This document shows positions 34,621 to 48,100 of a stretch of DNA of 64,000 nt, in pieces. The DNA is from Triglochin maritima. Its lineage: Eukaryota > Streptophyta > Magnoliopsida > Alismatales > Juncaginaceae. The notes beneath the pieces are model-generated. The model saw nothing but the letters and a program-made list of their open reading frames with translations, ran no database searches and was not told where the DNA came from. The stretch covers positions 26,824,501-26,888,500 of the forward strand of contig OY821787.1 of assembly GCA_963682175.1 (NCBI GenBank), written 5' to 3'. The first letter of the stretch is position 1. Every line of letters starts with the position of its first letter. The translations under genes and the position numbers were made by a program.

Positions 34621-35660
34621 AAGTTTGGACCACGGAATAGCAGAGAAATTGGTATCAGGGTTGGTTTTGAGGAAATTCAGAAATCATGGAATGAGCTCAC
34701 GGTAGGGAACAAAATTGACCCGATGCTCATAAATACGGCCGCATATCCGGATGCAGTTGGGATCCGGGTCGTATCCTAAGAATACGACTTGCTATATGCA
34801 GAGCGCATCACCGGTCGCATATGTGGCTGATGCAGGGTGCATTTCGAAAGGAATTTTCTCAATTTAATTGGATCATGAAAATCCGAATAACCTTTTAACC
34901 AAATCTGTTTACACATACAAAAAAACAATTACACATCAACCCAATCCCCTGAATCCAAATCCCTACCCGACCCCCATCTCGTTGCCCGATGACTCCAATC
35001 CGGCTACCGTTGTCCGTTTGCCTTTGCCATGACTCCACATATTCTTGTCGTGACCCTTCCCCCGTCGTGGCGTCGCACCCCTCCACTGTCGCACTCCTCC
35101 CCCGTCGCACCAGTGATTAGATCAGGTACCTCAACCCTAACCGACCCACTAATTTCCCCTCCTTTGTCGCACCAGTGATTGGATCATGCGGTTCAATCTA
35201 TTTTGGTGTTTTTTTGGAATGGTTTGTGTTTTTTTGGGATGGTTTGTGTTTTTTTTAGAATGGCTTGTAACTTGGAATGAACATTGAACCACTCCATGTA
35301 ACGTCCTTAAACAGCGGAAGAATTTAAAATTTTAATAACACATAATCAACAGAGGATATTACACAATAAGAGGGAACATGTGCACCATATATATATAATA
35401 TATTCGAATATCTCAAAAGTGTGATTACATTTCAAAAGGCTAAACAATATATACAAGTAATCTCTCCGACCTCAAATGAGAGAAAGCAGGATCAGGTAGC
35501 AGCGCTCCTCTCCTCAGTCACCACCCCCTATCGCCGATCACGGCCTTAAAAGCAAACATGCAACAATGCCTGAGTTTCCAGAAGAAAACCCCGTATGTCA
35601 AACTCTACAATGCATGAACTGAAAAACACCCTAACATGCAATTTAACCAACAAGAAAAGC
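34621..35660. other. uncharacterised flank, possible LTR terminus at 35297
   Basis: No coding sequence. A T-rich triplicated phrase (TTTTTTGGAATGGTTTGTGT-like) lies at 35200-35265. TGTAACGTCCTTAAACAGCGG at 35297 resembles the terminus of Ty3/chromovirus LTRs in reverse orientation, suggesting a solo LTR from there. I could not find its other end. Confidence 0.35.
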
Positions 35661-35667
35661 ACCACAA

Positions 35668-36066
35668 CCAGGCTGGGCTCCAGGACTCTTTCACCCAACC
35701 ACAACACACACCACCGTTACGGGGCTCCAGGGCTTTTTCACCCAACCGTAGCTACCACGACATGACCAAGGGCTCCAGGGCTTTTTCACCCAACCCTTAA
35801 CACGCGGTCCATGCTCAGGCTCCATGGCTCTTTCACCCAACCTAAACGCACTACGGAGCTCGAGGGCTTTTTCACCCAACCCCGCACAGACTAGCTGGGC
35901 TCCAGGCCTCTTTCACCCAACCGCAGCTCTCACACAGTTACGGGGCTCCAGGACTTTTTCACCCAACCACCGCAACACACACATTTCCAAGTTGGGCTTC
36001 AGGGCTTTTTCACCCAACCACAACACTCACACAGTTACGGGGCTTCAGGACTTTTTCACCCAACCA
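35668..36066. repeat. nine spaced copies of a 26-bp motif
   Basis: A motif near GGGCTCCAGGGCTTTTTC followed by ACCCAACC occurs nine times at 37-53 bp spacing. The spacers vary in sequence, so this is a run of conserved words rather than a simple minisatellite. Several copies are preceded by GTTACGGG. Confidence 0.85.
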
Positions 36067-36188
36067 CCGCAACACTCGTGCCCACTAGCACACTTGCCGG
36101 AAGAACAACGGCACCACCACAACTCGCCCCACGCGGACGGCCACAACAACTGCACCTCCAACGTGCAAAACTGGACACAAATGGTCAC

Positions 36189-36425
36189 CGGTCGGACAAA
36201 GTCATACAGGCGGTCGACCGTTTAGATGGTCAACGCCCAAACCGACCTACAACAGTGCACACGGTCGAACGGCAAAGGGGACACGTTCGACCGAAACCAA
36301 CCAGGCTTGCCTCAAATGCACAACCGGTCGACCACCCCAAGGGCATCGTTCGACCGGTGTGAGGCAGAACCCGAAATCTCATTAAGAACGGTCGACCGTT
36401 TGCACCAACCGGTCGACCGATCAAG
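36189..36425. repeat. second GGTCGACC-type palindrome cluster
   Basis: About seven copies of GGTCGACC or one-base variants (GGTCGAAC, GTTCGACC) in 235 bp, in sequence otherwise unrelated to the first cluster. Confidence 0.8.
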
Positions 36426-36789
36426 AAGTAAAATTTGTTGCATGTTTACTTGCGACGAGCCGGAAGGCCTGCCGTCGACTTCCAAATACTCACACTACTA
36501 AACTGAGCTACAACCACAAGTTTGACATACCGTGAAGGTTTGAAGAAACCTTCGAAGAGCCACGACGGCGCTTCCACGAGCACTTCTCCCCAAAATACGA
36601 TCTGTCGACGAACCTCACGCTCGATCAACGATCACCACTCCTCGACGCTCCACAGACCCATAACCACCTTCGTCGACCGCTTCCCCAACCAATGGAAATG
36701 AGATGGGTTGAGAAGGAGAAAGGAGAAAATGCAAAAGAGATGAATAAGCACATAACCCAACTCACCTCCACCAACCAACCGGTGTTGAC
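36426..36789. other. GC-richer flank interrupted by element 3
   Basis: Non-coding; it should be continuous with 49552 onward once element 3 is removed. It may be part of the LTR ending at 35297. Confidence 0.4.
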
Positions 36790-37991
36790 TGATGAGAATT
36801 AAATTTATACCGCAAGTGCACGGCGTCAATGAAGACGTGGCAAGTACGGGTTGAACACAAGGAGGGAGTGATCTTGTTATTTTTGTGATTTTCGATTAAG
36901 GAAAGAAAAAGAGAGAAATAAGTTTGGTTTGAGATTTTTGGTTTTTAATTAATTTCTAAAGCAAGAAAAACAAAAACAAATTAAAAATAAAGTAAAGATG
37001 GATGGGAGTCCAGTGGGTGGAGGTTTAGATGTCGGGTTTCGATTAGAGAATTCTGAAACTTATAATAAATCACATTAGTTATATAAAGCATTACATGATA
37101 AATGACTCAACATAAACTGAAGTAATCAAAATATACTAATACGAAATTAAAATAATAACTTGATTCTTCTTCTCATAACCCTAAATCTGTTACCCCCACC
37201 CTTTGGAGAGAGTTAGAAACTCATGGATGGAGGGAAGGAGAATGGGTCCTAGAGAAACTACAAAAGAAAACTAAAAACAAGAATTAAAAGAACAGAATTT
37301 TATTACTAAAATTTGGAATAAAAACCAAGACCCTTTACAACATCGTTTCGGGGCTATTTATAGCCGATACAAGGGATCCCAATATATAAACGGAAAGTAC
37401 ACGCGTCAATACAGCATTGGTAAAAATTGGAGCACACGGATCAACTTTTGTGCGGCGGAATCGCCGCAATGTGTACATGAGGTGCGGCGGAATCTCCACC
37501 TTTTTGGCTCAGAATCGACCTTGATTTTTCCTGTGTGTTTATGGTATGTTTTAGCTGTCATTTGAGCATCCGGATAAATTATTGCATATCTTTGGAGATC
37601 CGAGTTAATTTCTTCATATATTTGGAGGTCCAAATTCATTTTCTCTAGAACTTCTCCAAAATAATCTTTTGGTACTCGTACTTTGCAGTCGGATCCTCGG
37701 CTTTTGCAATTAAGTCTCTGACTACTTTTGTGCTTAACTCCCTGATCTTTTTGTAATTAGGTATTTGAATGCTTTTATGCTTGGATGAACTTCCATTTGA
37801 ATCCCGATAATCTTGACTTGGTCTTTATGATAGAAATGAGTCTCTTGCACGCATTTATGCTCGGGATATGGGTAATTTGCATTCAGGTCCCTGTATTATG
37901 TAAATAAGACTAAACACATACCTTAGTAGCATTTATTGATATAAAATTAATCTAAATGAAAGACATATGATGCAATGTATGCAGTGCATCA
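36790..37991 (-). repeat. element 3, 3' LTR
   Basis: 1,202 bp, complete, with the TATTTATA (TATAAATA on minus) box near 37358. It carries GGGAGTGATC and TCATAACCC variants not found in any unit of the array. Confidence 0.9.
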
Positions 37992-39088
37992 AATACCCTC
38001 ACACCTAGATTTTGCTAGTCCCAAGCAAAACAGAGTATAAGAAAAATGAAAACAGGGAAATCCTAACTCACTTTCGTAGGAATCACGGTTGCACTTAGCA
38101 TGTACAACAAGCCTTTAAACCCCCAAGTTTCCTTAGAGGACGAGTTTTGTCTCGTGAGGGTTTTCAGTTGACACACCCACAAAGTCTTAATTCAACATTT
38201 CATTAATAACTCTCAATATCTCCACCTCAACCTTATACATCTCACTTAGGATTCTTGCATGCTCATTATACAAATCTAACTTATAAAAAGTCTGACTTGG
38301 TCTTTGTTCCTCCAACATTCACACCACTAACCCTTCTACACATGTTATTACTTAAATTATTTTGCACGCCTCCTCTGGTGGTGAAGTATCATTCAGATCA
38401 ACCATGGCATGGATCATTCTTTTATCTTTGGGCCTTGAGTATCTTAAAGTATATTTTTTTCCCGTGATTCAACACATTTGCTTTTTCTAACACTTTTACC
38501 CTTTTTGCATTCATGTAGCGAGTTTGGTCGATAATCCCGAGCTGGTAGACTCAAGTTACCGGGTTTTAAGATACCCCTAAGGACCAGTGACTCAAAGGCT
38601 TGGGCTTTTGTAATCATTTTGCAAAATGTACTTTCTTCACTTGATTCCTTTATTATTTTTTTACTTTTATTTTCCTCAAGGCTTAATTGCTGTTAGAAGT
38701 CCACACTTCCCGGTATATTTTCCTCAACCTCTGCTTTTTATCAACCACTTCAAAGATTTGATTCATCCAATTTAAGTCCATACATGTCTTAAAGGGTAAT
38801 GGGTTATTTCTTTGGAACTTAGATTTATGTCATAATTTCTAGAAGCAGAATTATATAATAAGGAACAAAAACTCAATGCATTTTGTACACGGGTTTTGGC
38901 AGTTCAATCTTAAGCTATGTCATGGAACATTGAATTTTTTTTCTTTCTAAGAATATATATATAGATAGATAGATACATAAACATCCCCCCACACTTAAAT
39001 CATGCATTGTCCTCAATGTATGGAAAGATAAAGCAAATGCACTTATTACCTGCGTCAATTGTGGTGGAGGGATTGAATTTGCTCAGAG
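37992..39088 (-). other. element 3 internal 3' non-coding region
   Basis: Colinear with the same region in elements 1 and 2. The polypurine tract by the LTR is mutated (CCCTC instead of CCCCC at about 37996); the inner GTGTGGGGGG tract is at 38984-38994. No polymerase genes. Confidence 0.6.
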
Positions 39089-41611
39089 TCAACCATAGTC
39101 AGAATTGGATTGAATGACACCATGTTGGTGCATGTATCCAGTTGAATTGTTCCCCATGTTGCAATGAGAGTCATGAGTCACAGATTCCACACCCCTCATA
39201 TGTATTGGTTCTCTTATTTGCTCGAGTGATGGTGGGTGTGTCGAAGAATTGCTCCCCTTTTCCTCACTTCCTTTTTGATTTTGTGATGATTTATTTGATT
39301 CAGAAATCTTATAAATACGCGATCTCATCACAACATCACTTTGATTGCATACTATTTCTGGTTCATTATCAACATGAAAGATATTAAATTCAGCTTTTAA
39401 GTTTCCAAAAGATAGTTGCATGAGCCCATTTCGGCAATTTATCAAAGCTTCAGAAGTGGCTAAAAAGGGTCTGCCTAGTATCACAGGGATTTGTCTCTTA
39501 GGATCGACAACAGGTTCAAGGTCTAGAACGACAAAATCCACTGGGTAAATGAAGTCACCAACCTTAATCAAAACATCCTCTACTACACCTCTTGGTTTCT
39601 TAATAGAGCAATCGGCAAATTGAAGGGTTGTCTTAGAGGGTTTTAGTGGACCAAGGTTGAGTTGCTCATAGACAGAGAACGGGAGTAAGTTAACACTAGC
39701 ACCAAGGTCTAGAAGGGCTTTGTTGATAAAAGTATCTCCTATCGTACACGAAATTGTGGGACACCCAGGGTCCTTATACTTTATAGGAGATGAGTTAGAC
39801 AGAATAAAACTTATGTTTGCAGTTAAGAAAGCCTTCTTTGGTACGTTTGTTTTTCTCTTTTTAGTGCACAGATCTTTTAAGAATTTAGCATAAGCAGGTA
39901 TTTGTTGAATCATATCTAGAAGTGGAATATTCACCTTAACTTGCTTAAATACTTCCAAAATTTTCTCCATTTGTGCACTTGAGCTCTTCTTGAGTCTATT
40001 GGGGAATGGGACTTTAGGAACATAGACTCGCTCAGGTTGAGCTATAGGTTCAGGTTGACTAGGTGGGTTGGGCTCTTCAATTTGGACTTCAGGTTCAATG
40101 GTCAGGTCATATGTGGGTGCTTGACGACTAGATTGACTAGGAGTTCTAGGATTTACCACATTGTTATCAACTTGTTTTCCAGACCGCAATGATACAACTG
40201 CATTTATCTGTTGGAACGGTCCCTCCTCATGAACCATTTGAACCGGTCTAGGGTTGTTATTTCGTGAAGGTGGTTGATAGGGCTGATATTGATTATTAAA
40301 TCTTGGGTTCACCTCAGGTTGACTTGGAAACTGACCCTTTTCTCTTTCACCTACTATTTGTGCTAGCTGGCTGACTTGGGTTTCTAGCCTTTGGAAGGAT
40401 TGGTTGGTTGTTTGCATAAAAGTTTTAACCAAATTTTCCAAGCTCGTCAATCTAACATCATAATCTCCATTGTTACTAAACCCAGATGATGTATTATTTT
40501 GGTTATACGGGTTTGGTTGTTGTCTAGGAGGGTGATCTTGTTGGCTCCATGAAAGATTGGGGTGATTACGCCAACCCGGGTTATAGGTTAATGCATATGG
40601 GTCATTTCTAGAATGGTTAAAGGTGGCATTAACTTGTTCCAAGTCCGCACAATCCTCCATTATATGACCAGTCTGACCACATCTAGAGCAAGGGATAGAA
40701 AATGCTTGATTCACTAGGGGTCGGGTGTTTAGCTCTAGACTTTCCATTCTAATCATAAGGGTAGCTAGTTTTGCTTCAGCAGCTACGGTAGCATCTACAA
40801 CTAAGACACCTGGTTTGGGTAGACTTTCTATTCTAGATCCAATACTCGTGTTATTCGGTGCTCTAGCATTGTCCCATTGCATGCTGTTGTCGGCTAAATC
40901 CTCAAGAAAAATCCAAGCATCATTCTCATTTTTGGACATAAAGCTTCCTTGGCTTACAGATTCTAGCATAACCCTAGATGTGGGTGTCAATCCCTCATAG
41001 ATAATTTGGCACAATTGCCATCTTGGAATTCCATGATGAGGGCATTGGGTCAACAGACTTTTAAATCTTTCTAAATAGGAATAGAATGGCTCGCTCTCAG
41101 ATTGAACGAATGCAACAATTTCATTCCTAATCCTAATAGTCTTATGGTTGGGGAAATATTTCTTTAAGAAAACTTGAACAAACTCGGCCCAACTCCTAAT
41201 AGATCTTTCGGCTAGACTATATAGCCATTTCTTAGCGTCGTCCTTCAGTGCTAGAGGCACGAATTTAAGACGCACTGCCTACTCAGAGATTTGCTGGTAT
41301 TGCATAAGGGAGCAAATTTCCTCAAATTCTCTAAGGAAGAGATATGGGTCTTCCCTAGAGTTGAACTTGGCCAACATACTCTTGTATTGTGCCTTCAGTT
41401 CGAAGTCGCGACCCGGTATGGTGGGCATAACGATGCACGATGGCTGAGCAACCATCGTTGGGTAGCACCGATCCCTCAGAGTCATAGGTGGTGCAACAGG
41501 TGGGTCCACTACATTCTCACCCATTGGATCCGGGTGAGGTGGTGCAACAGGTGGATTGGGGCTAAGTTCCATACTGGAATCTAGATGAACTCGTGAGAGT
41601 CGATTGCTCAA
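39089..41611 (-). pseudogene. element 3 gag-protease polyprotein, one in-frame TAG
   Basis: An 841-codon frame with TAG at 41279-41281 (codon 111). After the stop, residues about 115-220 form a Ty3-type retrotransposon gag domain (DAKKWLYSL, WAEFVQVFLKKYFP, CQIIYEGL). A CCHC knuckle follows (CSRCGQTGHIMEDC). A Pro/Gln/Asn-rich linker leads to a retropepsin-like domain near residues 610-740 (LLDLGASVNLLP, then PVILGRPFLATS). The DLGASVNLLP form is typical of Athila/Tat elements. The frame ends after the protease with no reverse transcriptase. The stop falls just before AVRLKF and could be CAG-to-TAG. Proteins for full mobility would have to come from elsewhere. Confidence 0.85.
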
Positions 41612-42184
41612 GTCCCGAACCCAAATTTAAGTGCACTGGTTTGAATCAATTTTTTAATTCAAATTTGAAATTTAAATTCCCAATTCAAATTCAAGAATCA
41701 ATTGATAAAAAAAATTTAATTTTTATTTTATTTTTTTCAAAAATGGAAACAAACAATAGAATGGGGAAAGATGAGAAAGGAATCCTAATCTAGAGAATTG
41801 AGGTGAGAAGAGAAAGAAGACTCAGATGAGAAGGGAAACTTAACTCTAAAGATAGAAAAGAGGGTTGGTCAGAAGTTTCCTAAACAAGCACGGTTCAAAC
41901 AATCCTAGACCTAGTGTCTCTTAAATCTAGACGACTCCTAACTGGTTGAGTCGAATTGATTCGCTTGATTCACCTCCCTCACTAATCAAACCAAATTGGC
42001 CAGGCAGTGTATAGCTAGTGGGGACGCTTCCGACAGAGTCGATGCCAATTAGACAACCACTTTGCTTGGAAGACTTACGTCAACACAAAAATACTTTCTA
42101 GACAACAAATTAAATTTGATCAGCTTCAGGTCATAGCAAGTCAGACCAATCTTCTCCTTAATTGAGTCTGAGTCCTTTGGGGCC
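41612..42184 (-). other. element 3 leader, single-copy part
   Basis: Leader next to gag, colinear with element 1 (about 10160-10595). It is present once because the tandem unit begins at 42185. Confidence 0.6.
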
Positions 42185-45100
42185 AATGTCTAATTGATTT
42201 TAAATTTTAAGGCTTGGGTGACACTTTAGGATTGTGATTTGTGGGCCACGGAAGGGTGATGAAATCCCCACTGTATCTTTTCCTACGAAGTTGCCCTTAA
42301 GATAGTTTAACTTAAATCTAGCAAAGATAGTCAAACATTGGTCTTTAAATGGGGGCAATTGTAAGGTTGTATGCAACTAAATTATATGCTTAAATGCAAT
42401 CGATAAAACTCGTGCACGTACCTTGACTCCAGCAATCTTCAACAGAAATTAATTTGCAAGAATTTAGCAAGAATAATGCATACAAAACACTATATGATGC
42501 ATGCACTAAGTCCTTCTAATTTTGCCAATTTTTAGGTCAGAGTTGAATTATTGCCAATTATGGAATTTTGCCCTAACACGTGCAGTTCTACGAAAGGGAA
42601 CTTTTCGAAAATTAAGATTTTACGACAAAGGCAAGAAAAGTTACCTCCGCAATGCTCAAACGGGTTCGCCGCCCGCACTCGAAACTTCCCAGATGCTCTA
42701 CGCGTCCACCCAGAGATGGAGACGACCCCAGAAAAAATTGAAGCCCAGATGCTTCAGATGTGCGGCGGATCCGCCGCAGGTTGTACTTGAGATGCGGCGA
42801 TTTTGCCGCCCTTATAGCTCCGAATGTGCCCGGATTTCGCCGCGCACTCTGTTGTCTCCTGAAACGTCAATCCAAATAGTTCGATCGCGCACACGATAAA
42901 AAAATTGAAATCACTAAAATAAACAAAAATCTTCGTCGCCTCCCCGGCAACGGCGCCAAAAACTTGATGAGAATTAAATTTATACCGCAAGTGCACGGCG
43001 TCAATGAAGACGTGGCAAGTACGGGTCGAACACAAGGAGGGAGAGATCTTGTTATTTTTGTGATTTTCGATTAAGGAAAGAAAAAGAGAGAAATAATTTT
43101 GGTTTGAGATTTTTGGTTTTTAATTAATTTCTAAAGCAAGAACAACAAAAAAAAATTAAAAATAAAGTAAAGATGGATGGGAGTCCAGTGGGTGGAGGTT
43201 TAGATGTCGGGTTTCGATTAGAGAATTCTGAAACTTATAATAAATCACATTAGTTATATAAAACATTACATGATAAATGACTCAACATAAACTGAAGTAA
43301 TCAAAATATACTAATACGAAATTAAAATAATAATTTGATTCTTCTTCTCATCACCCTAAATCTGTTACCCCCACCCTTTGGAGAGAGTTAGAAACTCATG
43401 GATGGAGGGAAGGAGAATGGGTCCTAGAGAAACTACAAAAGAAAACTAAAAACAAGAATTAAAAGAACAGAATTTTATTACTAAAATTTGGAATAAAAAC
43501 CAAGACCCTTTACAACATCGTTTCGGGGCTAATGTCTAATTGATTTTAAATTTTAAGGCTTGGGTGACACTTTAGGATTGTGATTTGTGGGCCACGGAAG
43601 GGTGATGAAATCCCCACTGTATCTTTTCCTACGAAGTTGCCCTTAAGATAGTTTAACTTAAATCTAGCAAAGATAGTCAAACATTGGTCTTTAAATGGGG
43701 GCAATTGTAAGGTTGTATGCAACTAAATTATATGCTTAAATGCAATCGATAAAACTCGTGCACGTACCTTGACTCCAGCAATCTTCAACAGAAATTAATT
43801 TGCAAGAATTTAGCAAGAATAATGCATACAAAACACTATATGATGCATGCACTAAGTCCTTCTAATTTTGCCAATTTTTAGGTCAGAGTTGAATTATTGC
43901 CAATTATGGAATTTTGCCCTAACACGTGCAGTTCTACGAAAGGGAACTTTTCGAAAATTAAGATTTTACGACAAAGGCAAGAAAAGTTACCTCCGCAATG
44001 CTCAAACGGGTTCGCCGCCCGCACTCGAAACTTCCCAGATGCTCTACGCGTCCACCCAGAGATGGAGACGACCCCAGAAAAAATTGAAGCCCAGATGCTT
44101 CAGATGTGCGGCGGATCCGCCGCAGGTTGTACTTGAGATGCGGCGATTTTGCCGCCCTTATAGCTCCGAATGTGCCCGGATTTCGCCGCGCACTCTGTTG
44201 TCTCCTGAAACGTCAATCCAAATAGTTCGATCGCGCACACGATAAAAAAATTGAAATCACTAAAATAAACAAAAATCTTCGTCGCCTCCCCGGCAACGGC
44301 GCCAAAAACTTGATGAGAATTAAATTTATACCGCAAGTGCACGGCGTCAATGAAGACGTGGCAAGTACGGGTCGAACACAAGGAGGGAGAGATCTTGTTA
44401 TTTTTGTGATTTTCGATTAAGGAAAGAAAAAGAGAGAAATAATTTTGGTTTGAGATTTTTGGTTTTTAATTAATTTCTAAAGCAAGAACAACAAAAAAAA
44501 ATTAAAAATAAAGTAAAGATGGATGGGAGTCCAGTGGGTGGAGGTTTAGATGTCGGGTTTCGATTAGAGAATTCTGAAACTTATAATAAATCACATTAGT
44601 TATATAAAACATTACATGATAAATGACTCAACATAAACTGAAGTAATCAAAATATACTAATACGAAATTAAAATAATAATTTGATTCTTCTTCTCATCAC
44701 CCTAAATCTGTTACCCCCACCCTTTGGAGAGAGTTAGAAACTCATGGATGGAGGGAAGGAGAATGGGTCCTAGAGAAACTACAAAAGAAAACTAAAAACA
44801 AGAATTAAAAGAACAGAATTTTATTACTAAAATTTGGAATAAAAACCAAGACCCTTTACAACATCGTTTCGGGGCTAATGTCTAATTGATTTTAAATTTT
44901 AAGGCTTGGGTGACACTTTAGGATTGTGATTTGTGGGCCACGGAAGGGTGATGAAATCCCCACTGTATCTTTTCCTACGAAGTTGCCCTTAAGATAGTTT
45001 AACTTAAATCTAGCAAAGATAGTCAAACATTGGTCTTTAAATGGGGGCAATTGTAAGGTTGTATGCAACTAAATTATATGCTTAAATGCAATCGATAAAA

Positions 45101-48100
45101 CTCGTGCACGTACCTTGACTCCAGCAATCTTCAACAGAAATTAATTTGCAAGAATTTAGCAAGAATAATGCATACAAAACACTATATGATGCATGCACTA
45201 AGTCCTTCTAATTTTGCCAATTTTTAGGTCAGAGTTGAATTATTGCCAATTATGGAATTTTGCCCTAACACGTGCAGTTCTACGAAAGGGAACTTTTCGA
45301 AAATTAAGATTTTACGACAAAGGCAAGAAAAGTTACCTCCGCAATGCTCAAACGGGTTCGCCGCCCGCACTCGAAACTTCCCAGATGCTCTACGCGTCCA
45401 CCCAGAGATGGAGACGACCCCAGAAAAAATTGAAGCCCAGATGCTTCAGATGTGCGGCGGATCCGCCGCAGGTTGTACTTGAGATGCGGCGATTTTGCCG
45501 CCCTTATAGCTCCGAATGTGCCCGGATTTCGCCGCGCACTCTGTTGTCTCCTGAAACGTCAATCCAAATAGTTCGATCGCGCACACGATAAAAAAATTGA
45601 AATCACTAAAATAAACAAAAATCTTCGTCGCCTCCCCGGCAACGGCGCCAAAAACTTGATGAGAATTAAATTTATACCGCAAGTGCACGGCGTCAATGAA
45701 GACGTGGCAAGTACGGGTCGAACACAAGGAGGGAGAGATCTTGTTATTTTTGTGATTTTCGATTAAGGAAAGAAAAAGAGAGAAATAATTTTGGTTTGAG
45801 ATTTTTGGTTTTTAATTAATTTCTAAAGCAAGAACAACAAAAAAAAATTAAAAATAAAGTAAAGATGGATGGGAGTCCAGTGGGTGGAGGTTTAGATGTC
45901 GGGTTTCGATTAGAGAATTCTGAAACTTATAATAAATCACATTAGTTATATAAAACATTACATGATAAATGACTCAACATAAACTGAAGTAATCAAAATA
46001 TACTAATACGAAATTAAAATAATAATTTGATTCTTCTTCTCATCACCCTAAATCTGTTACCCCCACCCTTTGGAGAGAGTTAGAAACTCATGGATGGAGG
46101 GAAGGAGAATGGGTCCTAGAGAAACTACAAAAGAAAACTAAAAACAAGAATTAAAAGAACAGAATTTTATTACTAAAATTTGGAATAAAAACCAAGACCC
46201 TTTACAACATCGTTTCGGGGCTAATGTCTAATTGATTTTAAATTTTAAGGCTTGGGTGACACTTTAGGATTGTGATTTGTGGGCCACGGAAGGGTGATGA
46301 AATCCCCACTGTATCTTTTCCTACGAAGTTGCCCTTAAGATAGTTTAACTTAAATCTAGCAAAGATAGTCAAACATTGGTCTTTAAATGGGGGCAATTGT
46401 AAGGTTGTATGCAACTAAATTATATGCTTAAATGCAATCGATAAAACTCGTGCACGTACCTTGACTCCAGCAATCTTCAACAGAAATTAATTTGCAAGAA
46501 TTTAGCAAGAATAATGCATACAAAACACTATATGATGCATGCACTAAGTCCTTCTAATTTTGCCAATTTTTAGGTCAGAGTTGAATTATTGCCAATTATG
46601 GAATTTTGCCCTAACACGTGCAGTTCTACGAAAGGGAACTTTTCGAAAATTAAGATTTTACGACAAAGGCAAGAAAAGTTACCTCCGCAATGCTCAAACG
46701 GGTTCGCCGCCCGCACTCGAAACTTCCCAGATGCTCTACGCGTCCACCCAGAGATGGAGACGACCCCAGAAAAAATTGAAGCCCAGATGCTTCAGATGTG
46801 CGGCGGATCCGCCGCAGGTTGTACTTGAGATGCGGCGATTTTGCCGCCCTTATAGCTCCGAATGTGCCCGGATTTCGCCGCGCACTCTGTTGTCTCCTGA
46901 AACGTCAATCCAAATAGTTCGATCGCGCACACGATAAAAAAATTGAAATCACTAAAATAAACAAAAATCTTCGTCGCCTCCCCGGCAACGGCGCCAAAAA
47001 CTTGATGAGAATTAAATTTATACCGCAAGTGCACGGCGTCAATGAAGACGTGGCAAGTACGGGTCGAACACAAGGAGGGAGAGATCTTGTTATTTTTGTG
47101 ATTTTCGATTAAGGAAAGAAAAAGAGAGAAATAATTTTGGTTTGAGATTTTTGGTTTTTAATTAATTTCTAAAGCAAGAACAACAAAAACAAATTAAAAA
47201 TAAAGTAAAGATGGATGGGAGTCCAGTGGGTGGAGGTTTAGATGTCGGGTTTCGATTAGAGAATTCTGAAACTTATAATAAATCACATTAGTTATATAAA
47301 ACATTACATGATAAATGACTCAACATAAACTGAAGTAATCAAAATATACTAATACGAAATTAAAATAATAATTTGATTCTTCTTCTCATCACCCTAAATC
47401 TGTTACCCCCACCCTTTGGAGAGAGTTAGAAACTCATGGATGGAGGGAAGGAGAATGGGTCCTAGAGAAACTACAAAAGAAAACTAAAAACAAGAATTAA
47501 AAGAACAGAATTTTATTACTAAAATTTGGAATAAAAACCAAGACCCTTTACAACATCGTTTCGGGGCTAATGTCTAATTGATTTTAAATTTTAAGGCTTG
47601 GGTGACACTTTAGGATTGTGATTTGTGGGCCACGGAAGGGTGATGAAATCCCCACTGTATCTTTTCCTACGAAGTTGCCCTTAAGATAGTTTAACTTAAA
47701 TCTAGCAAAGATAGTCAAACATTGGTCTTTAAATGGGGGCAATTGTAAGGTTGTATGCAACTAAATTATATGCTTAAATGCAATCGATAAAACTCGTGCA
47801 CGTACCTTGACTCCAGCAATCTTCAACAGAAATTAATTTGCAAGAATTTAGCAAGAATAATGCATACAAAACACTATATGATGCATGCACTAAGTCCTTC
47901 TAATTTTGCCAATTTTTAGGTCAGAGTTGAATTATTGCCAATTATGGAATTTTGCCCTAACACGTGCAGTTCTACGAAAGGGAACTTTTCGAAAATTAAG
48001 ATTTTACGACAAAGGCAAGAAAAGTTACCTCCGCAATGCTCAAACGGGTTCGCCGCCCGCACTCGAAACTTCCCAGATGCTCTACGCGTCCACCCAGAGA

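Noticed and set aside
35668..36066. CRISPR-like repeat-spacer array
   Set aside because: The repeat-spacer look is superficial: repeats are imperfect, spacers vary in length, and the host is a plant.
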